Shown here: in pieces, positions 33,477 to 42,200 of the stretch
Numbering within the stretch: position 1 is the stretch's first letter
How the letters are laid out: every line of letters starts with the position of its first letter
Source of the DNA: Flavobacteriaceae bacterium
Lineage (GTDB): Bacteria; Bacteroidota; Bacteroidia; Flavobacteriales; Flavobacteriaceae
Direction of reading: 5' to 3'
Assembly (NCBI GenBank): GCA_021648755.1
Contig: JAKISG010000009.1
Location: forward strand, 1 to 64,000
DNA: 64,000 nucleotides
Notes under the pieces: model-generated
Told to the model about the DNA's origin: nothing
Database searches by the model: none
Seen by the model: the letters and a program-made list of their open reading frames with translations, nothing else
Translations under genes and position numbers: made by a program

Positions 33477-34430
33477 ATGCGAAATAGAGAAACGGTTATT
33501 ACCAACATCATTAGACACTTTGCCGTTCTTAAAGAAGAAGTTACTCTTAGAAGTAAAGTTAATCTTCAAGACATTAATATACACGCCGAACAATTTTATA
33601 AGATACTTTTAAATAATATTTTTGATTATAACCTTGAAAATATTAATATTGTTGAACAAAATGCTGCTGTAATAGATTTAGGCGATAAAGTAAATAAAAT
33701 TGCTATTCAAGTAACATCTAATAATTCAAAAAAGAAAATAAAAGATACAGTTGATGCTTTTTGTAAAAAGAAATTATATGAAAATTATGACAGCCTCAAA
33801 ATATTAATAATTAAAGATAAAACGCCAAGAACAGATGTTATTGGTAATAGTAATTTCTCTTTTGATATGAGAAAAGATGTTATAGATATAAGGAATATAA
33901 TAACCCAAATTCAAGATATAGATGATTTAGACAGGATAAGAGAAATTGAAAACTGGTTAAATGATGAATTAGTTCAAAAGTATTATAAAGCAAGAACAGA
34001 GTCTAAATCAAACGAAGTAGAAACATTGATTTATTTGATTGATTTTATTAGTGATGAAGATAATCACAAAGTATTTGAGGCTGAAGATAAACCAGACCCA
34101 GAATTTAAAATTGAAAATAGATTTAAGGATTATGCCGACTTTTTAAAAAACCTATACGGAGAATTGTATATTGATTATGCTTATGCCTTAAGTATTGCTG
34201 AGAATAACTCAGACATATCGTCTGTCAAAATTAGAAAAATAGGAACTTACCTTAAAGATGTAAGCGATAAATATTTAAAAAGTAGTGATAATGACCCTGA
34301 AAATGCTTTGAATAATCTATCTGATTTTTTTAAAACATTATTTATAAAAGGTAATTTGCCTTTTGATGAAATGGCTATAAAATTTTATTTAATACACCAA
34401 CTAATTAGATGTAACGTATTTCCAAATTAA
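33477..34430 (+). CDS. SMEK-domain protein of an ABC three-component (ABC-3C) system
   Basis: The 317-residue protein starts with a region resembling the SMEK domain: RNRETVITNIIRHFAVLKEE, INIHAEQFYKILLNNIF, NAAVIDLGDKVNKIAIQVTS, and a later LKILIIKDKTP. The IDLG...IAIQVTS segment looks like a restriction-endonuclease-fold core in which the catalytic (D/E)xK is not canonical. SMEK proteins form the effector or sensor component next to a small middle component and a DUF2326 ATPase in ABC-3C conflict systems, as is the case here. The C-terminal half is helical. Confidence 0.72.
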   Translation: MRNRETVITNIIRHFAVLKEEVTLRSKVNLQDINIHAEQFYKILLNNIFDYNLENINIVEQNAAVIDLGDKVNKIAIQVTSNNSKKKIKDTVDAFCKKKLYENYDSLKILIIKDKTPRTDVIGNSNFSFDMRKDVIDIRNIITQIQDIDDLDRIREIENWLNDELVQKYYKARTESKSNEVETLIYLIDFISDEDNHKVFEAEDKPDPEFKIENRFKDYADFLKNLYGELYIDYAYALSIAENNSDISSVKIRKIGTYLKDVSDKYLKSSDNDPENALNNLSDFFKTLFIKGNLPFDEMAIKFYLIHQLIRCNVFPN

Positions 34431-34432
34431 TT

Positions 34433-34663
34433 ATGAGTTTAATTTCCAAAGATGAAAATATTAAAAATTCGATAGTATACATTGGGTATATTATTCTAAA
34501 AGAATTGAGTTTGAGAAAAGATAAAAAAATGTCTATTTATGATGTTGCAAGTCTTTTAAAAAAAAATGATTTACTAAATGGAGAACAACTTAATTATTCT
34601 TTAATGTTCTTATATGCTACAGATATTGTTGATTTTGACGAACCTTATATTTTTTCAAAATGA
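34433..34663 (+). CDS. ABC-3C small middle component
   Basis: The 76-residue protein (ILYIGY-like VYIGYIILKELS, then SIYDVASLLKK and LNYSLMFLYATDIVDF) has a winged-helix-like pattern and matches the size and shape of the ABC-3C middle-component families (closest in my judgement to MC6). It starts two bases after the SMEK-gene stop and overlaps the ATPase start by four bases (ATGA), so all three are one coupled operon. The middle component is thought to bridge the ATPase and the effector. Confidence 0.7.
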   Translation: MSLISKDENIKNSIVYIGYIILKELSLRKDKKMSIYDVASLLKKNDLLNGEQLNYSLMFLYATDIVDFDEPYIFSK

Positions 34664-36387
34664 TACGACTAAGAAAATTATATACTTACCCTGAAATAAT
34701 TAAACCGGTTCAATTTGAAGATGGCTTAAATTTTATTTTAGGTGAAACAGACAAAACATCAAATAAAACAAATGGTGTCGGTAAGTCAATGGCAATAGAG
34801 TTTATTAATTTTTGCTTGTTAAGGAGTAAAACAGGTAGCAGGGTATTAAAAATTCCGAAAAATGTTTTAGATTCTGACACACAAATTTGTCTAGATATTG
34901 AAATTAATAACAAATCTTTAACAATTATAAGAAACACTAAAAATCCTGATAGTCCAAAATTATTAATAAATGATAATGAAGTTAAATTTGATAGTATTAG
35001 TAATGCTTTAAAATATCTAAATGATTTATATTACACCAAAGACCCTAACATAAACCTAAATCCATCTTTTAGAGAATTAATAAACCCATCAATTAGAGAT
35101 GAAAGGTCTGAATTTAAAGATATTGTTGGTTATTTTGACACTAAAAGAAGAATTCTTGCTGACTATACGCCGACTCTTTATATGCTTGATTTTGATATTG
35201 CAGCGTACAGATTAGCACAATCAACAATAAAGGAGATTGATAAACTTACAGGGATAATTAGTGATTTAAAAAAGGGGCTTACTCAAAACAGCCTTAAAAA
35301 ATTAAGTCGAGTTAGAGCAGAAGTTAATTCACTTGATGGGGAACTTAAAAAATTGGAGAGTGAATTAGAGGAGTTAAAAACGTACGAATCATTTGAAACA
35401 ATCGAAGATGAACTCATTAACCTAAATTTAGTTATCAGTGAATTACGTTCGCAACAAACATATTTAAAATATAGTATTAAAAAAATACGTTCACTTCCTA
35501 AAATCGAAAAAATTAATGAGGATGATGTTTTATTTGTTTATAAACAATTTAAAAAAGGATTAGGTAGCCAATTAAAAAAATCATTCGAACAAGTAAATAG
35601 TTTCAAAGAAAAAATAGAAAATTTTCAAAATCAGATTATCAATGAAAAGTTAAAAACATTACTTTCTCAACATAAAAAAGTTAATAAAAAAATAAAAACC
35701 TTAGATGATGAAAGGTCAAGTATCATGAAAGTATTTGACAAGCAAGGTATTTTTAAAAATCTAAAGCAAAGTTTATCAATATATCATCAAAAGAGTGAGT
35801 CATCAAGTCTTATTAGAACACAATTGAAGAGATACGATTCTAATGTTAAAGAAAAAAACACCTTAAAATCAAACAAATCAAACCTTGTAACAAGGATTGA
35901 CAAATCAATTGTTAGTAATGAAATTAAAATCAAAAGTTTTAACACAACAATTTCAGACATTCATGAATCTTTAATGGGAAATAGCAGGTGTTCTTTTGAT
36001 ATAGTTGCAATAAATAAAGATACTTATAAAGATATTGTAAAATTCAATATGACTATTGATTATGGTGGTAGTCATAGTGTAGAAAGGACAAAAGTTTTTA
36101 TCTATGATATGGCTTTATTGTTTAATGAATACACTAAGATTAAGCACCCTAATTTTTTAGTTCATGATAACATATTTGATGTAGACCAAGATACTTTATT
36201 GAGAAGTTTAAATTTTTTATATTCTATTGAAGACACTAAGTCTTTTCAATATATTCTAACATTAAATAGCGATAAATTAAATGATGAGTCTATTAAAGTT
36301 TTAAACTTTGACATACAGGATTATGCAAAAGCAATTTACACAAAATCTAATAGATTCATTTTAGGAGATAAGTACTCTGAAATCTAA
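34660..36387 (+). CDS. DUF2326 SMC/Rad50-like ATPase of an ABC-3C system
   Basis: The 575-residue protein begins with strands and GLNFILGETD, a long P-loop insertion and NGVGKSMAIEF, the stretched Walker A of DUF2326 ATPases. A coiled coil runs from about 180 to 430 with lysine/glutamate heptads, as in Rad50/SMC arms. The C-terminal head has a Walker B-like FLVHDNIFD near 500. Family knowledge: these ATPases sense or act on nucleic acids in biological-conflict systems. It is the last gene of the SMEK-middle component-ATPase operon and nearly the last of the island. Confidence 0.8.
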   Translation: MIRLRKLYTYPEIIKPVQFEDGLNFILGETDKTSNKTNGVGKSMAIEFINFCLLRSKTGSRVLKIPKNVLDSDTQICLDIEINNKSLTIIRNTKNPDSPKLLINDNEVKFDSISNALKYLNDLYYTKDPNINLNPSFRELINPSIRDERSEFKDIVGYFDTKRRILADYTPTLYMLDFDIAAYRLAQSTIKEIDKLTGIISDLKKGLTQNSLKKLSRVRAEVNSLDGELKKLESELEELKTYESFETIEDELINLNLVISELRSQQTYLKYSIKKIRSLPKIEKINEDDVLFVYKQFKKGLGSQLKKSFEQVNSFKEKIENFQNQIINEKLKTLLSQHKKVNKKIKTLDDERSSIMKVFDKQGIFKNLKQSLSIYHQKSESSSLIRTQLKRYDSNVKEKNTLKSNKSNLVTRIDKSIVSNEIKIKSFNTTISDIHESLMGNSRCSFDIVAINKDTYKDIVKFNMTIDYGGSHSVERTKVFIYDMALLFNEYTKIKHPNFLVHDNIFDVDQDTLLRSLNFLYSIEDTKSFQYILTLNSDKLNDESIKVLNFDIQDYAKAIYTKSNRFILGDKYSEI

Positions 36388-36433
36388 GTTATATCAAAAG
36401 ATGATATTACTGTGTATTTTTCAATAAAACAGC

Positions 36434-36471
36434 CATATTTGTACCCTATTTGTACCTTTATAATATAACTA
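36434..36471 (+). repeat. 38-base island repeat, copy B (double TGTACC motif)
   Basis: This is the partner of 28531-28568 (33 of 38 identical), with TTTGTACC twice, eleven bases apart. It ends 23 bases before the right mnmE-end repeat, the location expected for an integrase arm site at an island end. Confidence 0.55.
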
Positions 36472-36494
36472 ATTGAAAATCAATATAAATTACT

Positions 36495-36512
36495 TTATGT
36501 ATCGAAAAGTAA
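36495..36512 (+). repeat. Right direct repeat (attR-like) of the mnmE island
   Basis: TTATGTATCGAAAAGTAA matches the mnmE 3' end (27095-27112) at 16 of 18 bases, and the following CCAA also matches. It lies outside any gene, as expected for the displaced copy of a gene-end attachment site. Confidence 0.72.
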
Positions 36513-36719
36513 CCAATAAAGAATAATAAAACAATAAACAAAACCATTATTCTCAAATATTATTTTAAATGAATTAGATAAATAACTGACAAAAAGAGGT
36601 TTACGTTTTATAAGATATGCCGATTGACTGTAGAATCATTTTTTATTAGTACAAGGAGATTATTGTTCAAGGCAGAAGTTTAACTGCTGTTTGTAAGTAA
36701 ATCAAGTTGATTGAGCGTA
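36513..36719. other. Non-coding stretch right of the island
   Basis: This holds no gene I can support. It is presumably the original sequence downstream of mnmE, or the debris of another insertion; short frames such as VQGRSLTAVCK appear but are not recognisable. Confidence 0.4.
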
Positions 36720-37235
36720 CTATTTTTTAAGTGTTTTCATCATAAACTCATCTAGTTCTACCATTTGTGTGTAACCTAACTTTTTACCAGATTGCCCAAC
36801 AAAATAAAGTATTATCCAAAATATGGGTAAACCAATTAACATATATTTATAAAACTGAAAGTCTTTTTCTAAACTCCAATTTACATAAAACATAACAAAA
36901 AATACTATAAAAGCAACTGCTACTACAAAGTGAATAAACATAAAAAATGTCCAAACTTGTGGTTTTGGTCCTAAAATACCTTTTACAACTGTTTTGTTAT
37001 TCTCTCCTTTAATAACTTCTACTTGTAATTGTGGCGACCAAAAATGTGCTTCTTCTAACGGGACATCTAAAAACACATAGTTGCCAGATAGTTTTGAGCA
37101 ATATTTACAAGTTCTATCTTCTAAATTAGTTTTAAATTTATTTAATATTTCTTCAGGAGTTTCATCAAACTCCATTTTAAAACGAGGTTTTAATAGAATT
37201 TTATTAATTTCATTTCCGTGAATTGGTTGGTTCAT
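36720..37235 (-). CDS. Conserved membrane protein of unknown function
   Basis: The 171-residue protein has a soluble N-terminal part (about 1-95) with a CKYC pair near 43-46 and HFWSPQLQVEV, then two membrane helices (about 97-120 and 132-150) and a short charged tail. I recall such a protein next to lon in Flavobacteriaceae but know no function. It begins about 25 bases downstream of lon on the same strand, so it may be co-transcribed with lon. Confidence 0.65.
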   Translation of the reverse strand: MNQPIHGNEINKILLKPRFKMEFDETPEEILNKFKTNLEDRTCKYCSKLSGNYVFLDVPLEEAHFWSPQLQVEVIKGENNKTVVKGILGPKPQVWTFFMFIHFVVAVAFIVFFVMFYVNWSLEKDFQFYKYMLIGLPIFWIILYFVGQSGKKLGYTQMVELDEFMMKTLKK

Positions 37236-37260
37236 TTTTAGTATTAAATTTAGAATTTCG

Positions 37261-39711
37261 CTATAGTCGTTTTGCGTCTTTAACTTTCTGTTTTAACAGT
37301 GCGATTTCAATAACTTCTTTCATTTCAATTACATAATGAAATTTTAGACCTTTAAGATATTTTTTATTAATTTCGTCAATATCTTTTTTATTTTCTGCAC
37401 AAAGAATAATTTCTCTAATATTAGCACGTTTAGCTGCTAAAATTTTTTCTTTTAATCCGCCAACAGGTAAAACCTTACCTCTTAAAGTAATTTCGCCAGT
37501 CATCGCTAGTTTAGATTTCACTTTACGTTGCGTAAGACTAGAAACTAAGGAAGTTAGCATAGCAATACCAGCACTTGGTCCATCTTTTGGTGTTGCACCT
37601 TCGGGTACATGAATATGTACTTTGTTTTTAGCTAAAACTTTTTCCTTTACGCCTAGTTTATCTGCATTTGCCATAATATATTCCATTGCAATAGTAGCCG
37701 ATTCTTTCATTACTTTACCTAAATTACCAGTTAAAGTAAGTCCTTTACCTTTAGAGATAATAGATTCAATAAATAAAATATCGCCACCAACTTGAGTCCA
37801 AGCTAAACCAGTTACTACGCCAGCAGTTTCATTATTTTCATACTTACTACCTTCTAAACGTGCGATACCTAATATTTTCTCTAAATCTATAATTTTAATT
37901 ATTGGGTCAAAATCTTCTTCCATAACAATGCATTTTGCAATATAACGTACCGTTTTTGCTAGCATTTTATCTAGCCCACGAACACCAGACTCTTTAGTAT
38001 AACCAACAATAATTTGTTCAATTACAGGTTTACTTAGACGAATGTCTTTTGTTTTTATTCCGTGATTTTCTATTTGTTTTGGCAATAAATGACGTTTTGC
38101 AATTTCAATTTTTTCTTCTACGGTATAGCCATGTACATTAATAATTTCCATTCTATCACGTAATGCCCAAGGTATTGTAGATAAACTGTTTGCTGTAGCG
38201 ATAAATAACACTTTCGACAAATCATAATCTACATCTAAAAAATTATCGTGAAATGTGGTGTTTTGTTCTGGATCTAAAACCTCTAGCATTGCTGCAGAAG
38301 GGTCACCATGGCCAGAGTTACTTAATTTATCAATCTCATCTAATACAAGTACAGGGTTAGAGGTTTGTACCTTTTTTAAACTTTGAATAATTCGCCCTGG
38401 CATTGCTCCAATATAAGTTCTACGGTGTCCTCTAATTTCGGATTCATCTCTTAAACCACCAAGAGATATGCGTACATACTTTCTGCCTATAGCTTCTGCA
38501 ATAGATTTACCTAAAGAAGTTTTACCGACACCAGGAGGTCCATAAAGGCATAAAATTGGCGATTTCATATCGTTTTTTAATTTTAAAACAGCCAAATATT
38601 CTATGATTCTATCTTTTACTTTTTCTAGTCCAAAATGATCTCTATTTAATACTTTAGAGGCACGTTTTAAGTTGAATTTATCTTTGCTAAATTCGTTCCA
38701 AGGTAATTCTAAAAATAAATCTAAATAATTACGCTGTACTGAATATTCAGCAACTTGTGGATTCATTCTTTGTAATCTAGCTAGTTCTTTATTAAAGATT
38801 TCACCAACTTCTTTATGCCATTTTTTATGTTTTGCTTTTACACGCATTTCATCTAATTCTTCATCGTGTGAAGCACCACCTAATTCTTCTTGAATGGTTT
38901 TCATTTGTTGATGTAAGAAATATTCACGTTGTTGTTGATCCATATCTTCGCGAACTTTAGACTGTATGTCATTACGTAATTCTAAACGTTGTAGTTCTGA
39001 ATTCATTTTTTTTAAAGTCGCTAAAGCACGATCTTTTAGACCTCTAATATTTAAAAGTTCTTGTTTTTCAAAAACATCTAAATTCATATTAGAAGAAACA
39101 AAATCTATTAAAAAGGAATCTGATTTTATACTTTTAATAGCAAAAGTAGCTTCTGATGGTAAATTAGGGTTTTCTTTAATAATTCGAATCGCTAAATCTC
39201 TAACCGATTTAATAATCTCGTTAAACTCTTTATCTTGATTTTGAAATTCGCTTTCTTGAAATTCTTTTGTAGTTGCCTTGATGTATGGTTCATTTTGTAT
39301 AAACGTATCTACTTCAAAACGTTTTTGACCCTGTATAACAACCATAGTATTTCCATCGGGCATTTTTAGCATTTTCAAAATCTTAGCAACCGTTCCAACG
39401 GTATGAATATCATCAAATGTGGGCACTTCAATCTCTTCATTTTTTTGAGAAACAACACCAATGATTTTATCACCTTTATTCGCATCTTTTATTAATTTTA
39501 TAGAAGCATCACGACCAGCAGTAATTGGTATTACTACGCCAGGAAATAAAACAGTATTTCTCAAAGGCAATATTGCCAATACTTTTGGCACTTCTTCTTT
39601 ACTCATTTTCTTTTCATCTTCAGGTGACATTAACGGTATTAACTCCGCATCTTCATCTAAAAAATTCTGTAATGACAGGTTGTCTAATATTTTTATTTTA
39701 GGGTTGCTCAT
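37261..39711 (-). CDS. lon: ATP-dependent protease Lon
   Basis: Lon degrades misfolded and regulatory proteins in the cytoplasm. The 816-residue protein has the N-terminal substrate-binding domain (LPLRNTVLFPGVVIP near 47-61), the coiled arm (about 200-330), the AAA+ module with GPPGVGKTSLG (about 396-406) and VLVLDEIDKL, and the C-terminal protease domain with the serine in PKDGPSAGIAM and the lysine in LKEKILAAKRA. The length is normal. It is the first gene of a probable pair with the membrane protein downstream. A weak seven-base inverted repeat lies about 120 bases upstream (39833-39860). Confidence 0.96.
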   Translation of the reverse strand: MSNPKIKILDNLSLQNFLDEDAELIPLMSPEDEKKMSKEEVPKVLAILPLRNTVLFPGVVIPITAGRDASIKLIKDANKGDKIIGVVSQKNEEIEVPTFDDIHTVGTVAKILKMLKMPDGNTMVVIQGQKRFEVDTFIQNEPYIKATTKEFQESEFQNQDKEFNEIIKSVRDLAIRIIKENPNLPSEATFAIKSIKSDSFLIDFVSSNMNLDVFEKQELLNIRGLKDRALATLKKMNSELQRLELRNDIQSKVREDMDQQQREYFLHQQMKTIQEELGGASHDEELDEMRVKAKHKKWHKEVGEIFNKELARLQRMNPQVAEYSVQRNYLDLFLELPWNEFSKDKFNLKRASKVLNRDHFGLEKVKDRIIEYLAVLKLKNDMKSPILCLYGPPGVGKTSLGKSIAEAIGRKYVRISLGGLRDESEIRGHRRTYIGAMPGRIIQSLKKVQTSNPVLVLDEIDKLSNSGHGDPSAAMLEVLDPEQNTTFHDNFLDVDYDLSKVLFIATANSLSTIPWALRDRMEIINVHGYTVEEKIEIAKRHLLPKQIENHGIKTKDIRLSKPVIEQIIVGYTKESGVRGLDKMLAKTVRYIAKCIVMEEDFDPIIKIIDLEKILGIARLEGSKYENNETAGVVTGLAWTQVGGDILFIESIISKGKGLTLTGNLGKVMKESATIAMEYIMANADKLGVKEKVLAKNKVHIHVPEGATPKDGPSAGIAMLTSLVSSLTQRKVKSKLAMTGEITLRGKVLPVGGLKEKILAAKRANIREIILCAENKKDIDEINKKYLKGLKFHYVIEMKEVIEIALLKQKVKDAKRL

Positions 39712-40134
39712 AGTGTGTTTTACGTCATTATGACATTGTATCGTTGTTTATAAGCCAAAATCAATTCCATTAAAAGATTTTTGGCATTGATAATCAGATA
39801 GTTGTATCGTATTAATTTTAATATAATCATAAAGTTCAATTGTTATGCCAAATTTGAACTATCTTTAAAGGTAATTATTCCTTACAATTTGAGTAAATAT
39901 ATTATTTTCACACTAACAGCGTCCTAAATGTTTTAAAGTAAGTTAAAAAAAGAGAAAGAATTTTAAGTATCTCAAATTATCTTTGAGTTGTACAATATAA
40001 ATACTCTCTTATGTCAAAGATAACTTTATTTGAGCACAGTTCTTTGTTAGCAACTGGGCTTTTATTTTTATATACTTAATTTTTTGTGTGCTTTTTTAAA
40101 AATCAGCCAATTACATGAAACAGAAATAATTAAA
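39712..40134. other. Upstream region of lon without genes
   Basis: No gene is supported here. The only structure seen is an inverted repeat AGTTCAA (39833-39839) / TTGAACT (39854-39860), which might be a regulator site or a weak hairpin. Heat-shock control of lon cannot be read from this sequence. Confidence 0.4.
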
Positions 40135-40391
40135 CTAAGTATATGGCAGTTCAGCTAAAACTGTTATTTTTACTTCTTTTGGGTATATTTTTAAATACTC
40201 ATCTTCTTTTTTAGGTAATTGAGCTGATATTTTTCACCTTTAATTTCCGTTTCTATCTTCAACAACTTTATCTGCTTCAAAATCACCACGGTTTTGCCAG
40301 GCGCAAATTTATGATTTACTCTTCCAGTTAAATCTACGATGTCTTTTTTATCACCGTCTTCATTATAAGTTATTAAATGTCTAATTTTTTA
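40135..40391 (-). pseudogene. Decayed conserved hypothetical gene
   Basis: On the minus strand, one frame reads HLITYNEDGDKKDIVDLTGR and VNHKFAPG; a second continues NRGDFEADKVVEDRNGN; a third gives ISAQLPKKEDEYLKIYPK and EVKITVLAELPYT with a stop at 40135. Three protein-like segments in order but in three frames indicate one gene broken by at least two frameshifts. The family is not recognised. It lies 8 bases after the carboxylase gene on the same strand. Confidence 0.5.
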
Positions 40392-40398
40392 TAACAAA

Positions 40399-42027
40399 CT
40401 AAACCTGTAAAATACCTAAATTAAAAGTCTTAGTGATGGGCGCATGGTTAGCAGCTTCAATTCCCATAGAAACCCATTTTCTGGTATCTAACGGATTTAT
40501 AATTGCATCTGTCCAAATTCTAGCAGCAGCATAATAAGGTGAGATTTGTTCATCATATTTAGATTTAATTTTATTAAATAATTCTTCTTCTTGTTTTTTA
40601 CTAAGGCTTTCTCCTTTTTTCTTTAAGGAAGCCGTTTCAATTTGCAGTAAAACTTTTGCAGCTGAAGCGCCACTCATAACAGCTAAATTAGCCGAAGGCC
40701 AAGCAACAATTAGTCTAGGGTCATAAGCTTTACCGCACATAGCGTAATTACCAGCACCGTAAGAGTTACCAATAATAATAGTAAACTTAGGCACAACTGA
40801 ATTACTAACAGCATTAACCATTTTTGCACCATCTTTAATAATGCCAGCATGTTCTACTTTGCTACCAACCATAAAACCAGTAACATCTTGTAAAAATACT
40901 AAAGGTATTTTCTTTTGATTACAATTTGCCATAAATCGAGTTGCTTTATCGGCACTTTCATTATAAATAACACCACCAAATTGCATTTCTCCTTTTGCAT
41001 TTTTAACCATTTTGCGTTGATTTGCAACAATACCAACTGCCCAACCATCTATTCTAGCATAGCCACAGATTATTGTTTTTCCATAAGCGGCTTTGTACTC
41101 TTCTAGTTCAGAATTATCAATCAAACGTTTTATGATTTCTTTCATATCATAAGGTTCGTGACGTAATTTTGGTAATATTCCAAAAATTTCTTGCGCTTTT
41201 AATTTTGGTTTATTAGATTTTATTCTGTTAAAGCCTGCTTTTTCAAAAGCGCCTATTTTACGCACAATATTTTTAATTTTATCTAGTGCATCTTTATCAT
41301 TTTTGGCTTTGTAATCTGCAACGCCAGAAATAGTATTATGAGTTGTTGCGCCACCAAGCGTTTCGTTATCAATACTTTCACCAATAGCTGCTTTTACTAA
41401 ATAACTACCTGCCAAAAATATACTCGAAGTTTTATCAACCATAATAGTTTCATCGCTCATAATTGGTAGATATGCACCGCCAGCAACGCAAGGTCCCATT
41501 ACTGCAGAAATTTGCGTAATACCTATACTACTCATTTGTGCATTATTTCTAAAAATACGTCCGAAATGTTCTTTATCAGGAAAAATTTCATCTTGCATTG
41601 GTAAATAAACACCAGCACTATCAACCAAATAAATAATTGGTAATCGGTTTTCCAAAGCAATCTCTTGAGCTCTTAAATTTTTTTTTCCAGTAATGGGAAA
41701 CCAAGCGCCTGCTTTTACAGTTGCATCATTAGCAACAACAATACATTGTTTACCTGAAATATACCCAATTTTTACCACCACACCTCCAGAAGGGCAACCA
41801 CCGTGTTCTGCATACATTCCTTCGCCAGCAAATGCAGCTATTTCAATGGTGTTCTTAATTTCATCAAAAAGATAAGATAAACGTTCTCTTGCAGACATTT
41901 TACCTTTTGCACGATGTTTTTCTAAACGCTTATCACCACCACCTTTATAGACTTTTAATAACCTTTTATTAAGTTCACTTAATTGTAACTTATTGTAATC
42001 TTCGTTTTTATTAAATTTAATATCCAT
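40399..42027 (-). CDS. Acyl-CoA carboxylase carboxyltransferase (beta) subunit, methylcrotonyl-CoA-type
   Basis: This subunit transfers the carboxyl group from biotin to an acyl-CoA. The 542-residue protein has both crotonase-like halves, with GGCPSGGVVVKIG, YLVDSAGVYLPMQDEIFPD and HFGRIFRNNAQMS in the first and QKKIPLVFLQDVTGFMVGS and IIGNSYGAGNYAMCG in the second. The FPD..HFGRIF block is characteristic of methylcrotonyl-CoA carboxylase beta chains, suggesting leucine breakdown, but propionyl-CoA cannot be excluded. No biotin-carboxylase gene is adjacent. Confidence 0.85.
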   Translation of the reverse strand: MDIKFNKNEDYNKLQLSELNKRLLKVYKGGGDKRLEKHRAKGKMSARERLSYLFDEIKNTIEIAAFAGEGMYAEHGGCPSGGVVVKIGYISGKQCIVVANDATVKAGAWFPITGKKNLRAQEIALENRLPIIYLVDSAGVYLPMQDEIFPDKEHFGRIFRNNAQMSSIGITQISAVMGPCVAGGAYLPIMSDETIMVDKTSSIFLAGSYLVKAAIGESIDNETLGGATTHNTISGVADYKAKNDKDALDKIKNIVRKIGAFEKAGFNRIKSNKPKLKAQEIFGILPKLRHEPYDMKEIIKRLIDNSELEEYKAAYGKTIICGYARIDGWAVGIVANQRKMVKNAKGEMQFGGVIYNESADKATRFMANCNQKKIPLVFLQDVTGFMVGSKVEHAGIIKDGAKMVNAVSNSVVPKFTIIIGNSYGAGNYAMCGKAYDPRLIVAWPSANLAVMSGASAAKVLLQIETASLKKKGESLSKKQEEELFNKIKSKYDEQISPYYAAARIWTDAIINPLDTRKWVSMGIEAANHAPITKTFNLGILQV

Positions 42028-42170
42028 TTTTTAAATTATGTAGCAAATTTAATTAAAAATTTGAAATTATTTATATAAATACGATTAGTTATTTATTTAA
42101 TTTTAGCAACCAATTTAAAATTTAAATAAATTTTATCTTTAGACTATATAATTTTAAAACAGAAAAACTT

Positions 42171-42178
42171 TATCTTCG
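42171..42178 (+). promoter_or_regulatory. Putative -7 box (TATCTTCG) for ettA
   Basis: TATCTTCG is a near match to TAnnTTTG (C in place of the last-but-one T), 22 bases before the ATG at 42201. This variant is common in Bacteroidetes promoters. Confidence 0.35.
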
Positions 42179-42200
42179 CAATTCAAAAATCTAATTAATT

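Larger units (their letters stand above)
27113..36494. mobile_element. Genomic island integrated at the 3' end of mnmE, no integrase found
   Basis: These 9.4 kb lie between the two mnmE-end repeats. The content is typical of accessory DNA: an IS3 relic, a Fic protein, a DUF3987 relic, an XRE regulator, a broken type I restriction-modification locus, a RhuM-like protein, a YD-repeat-like secreted protein, an unknown Cys/His protein and an ABC-3C conflict module. All genes are on the plus strand, while both flanks are core genes. A second pair of 38-base repeats (28531 and 36434) suggests it was built in more than one step. No tyrosine or serine recombinase is visible, so the integrase has been lost or acts in trans. 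Confidence 0.7.

Noticed and set aside
34660..36387. Calling the DUF2326 gene RecN or SbcC
   Set aside because: The stretched Walker A, the short coiled coil and the coupled SMEK and middle-component genes fit ABC-3C better than these repair ATPases.
27113..36494. An integrase gene within the island
   Set aside because: I looked in both strands for the tyrosine recombinase R..HxxR..Y pattern and for serine recombinase motifs and found none in any long open frame.
39833..39860. Inverted repeat upstream of lon as a heat-shock regulator site
   Set aside because: Seven-base arms with a 14-base spacer in AT-rich DNA are close to chance, and they match no operator that I know.
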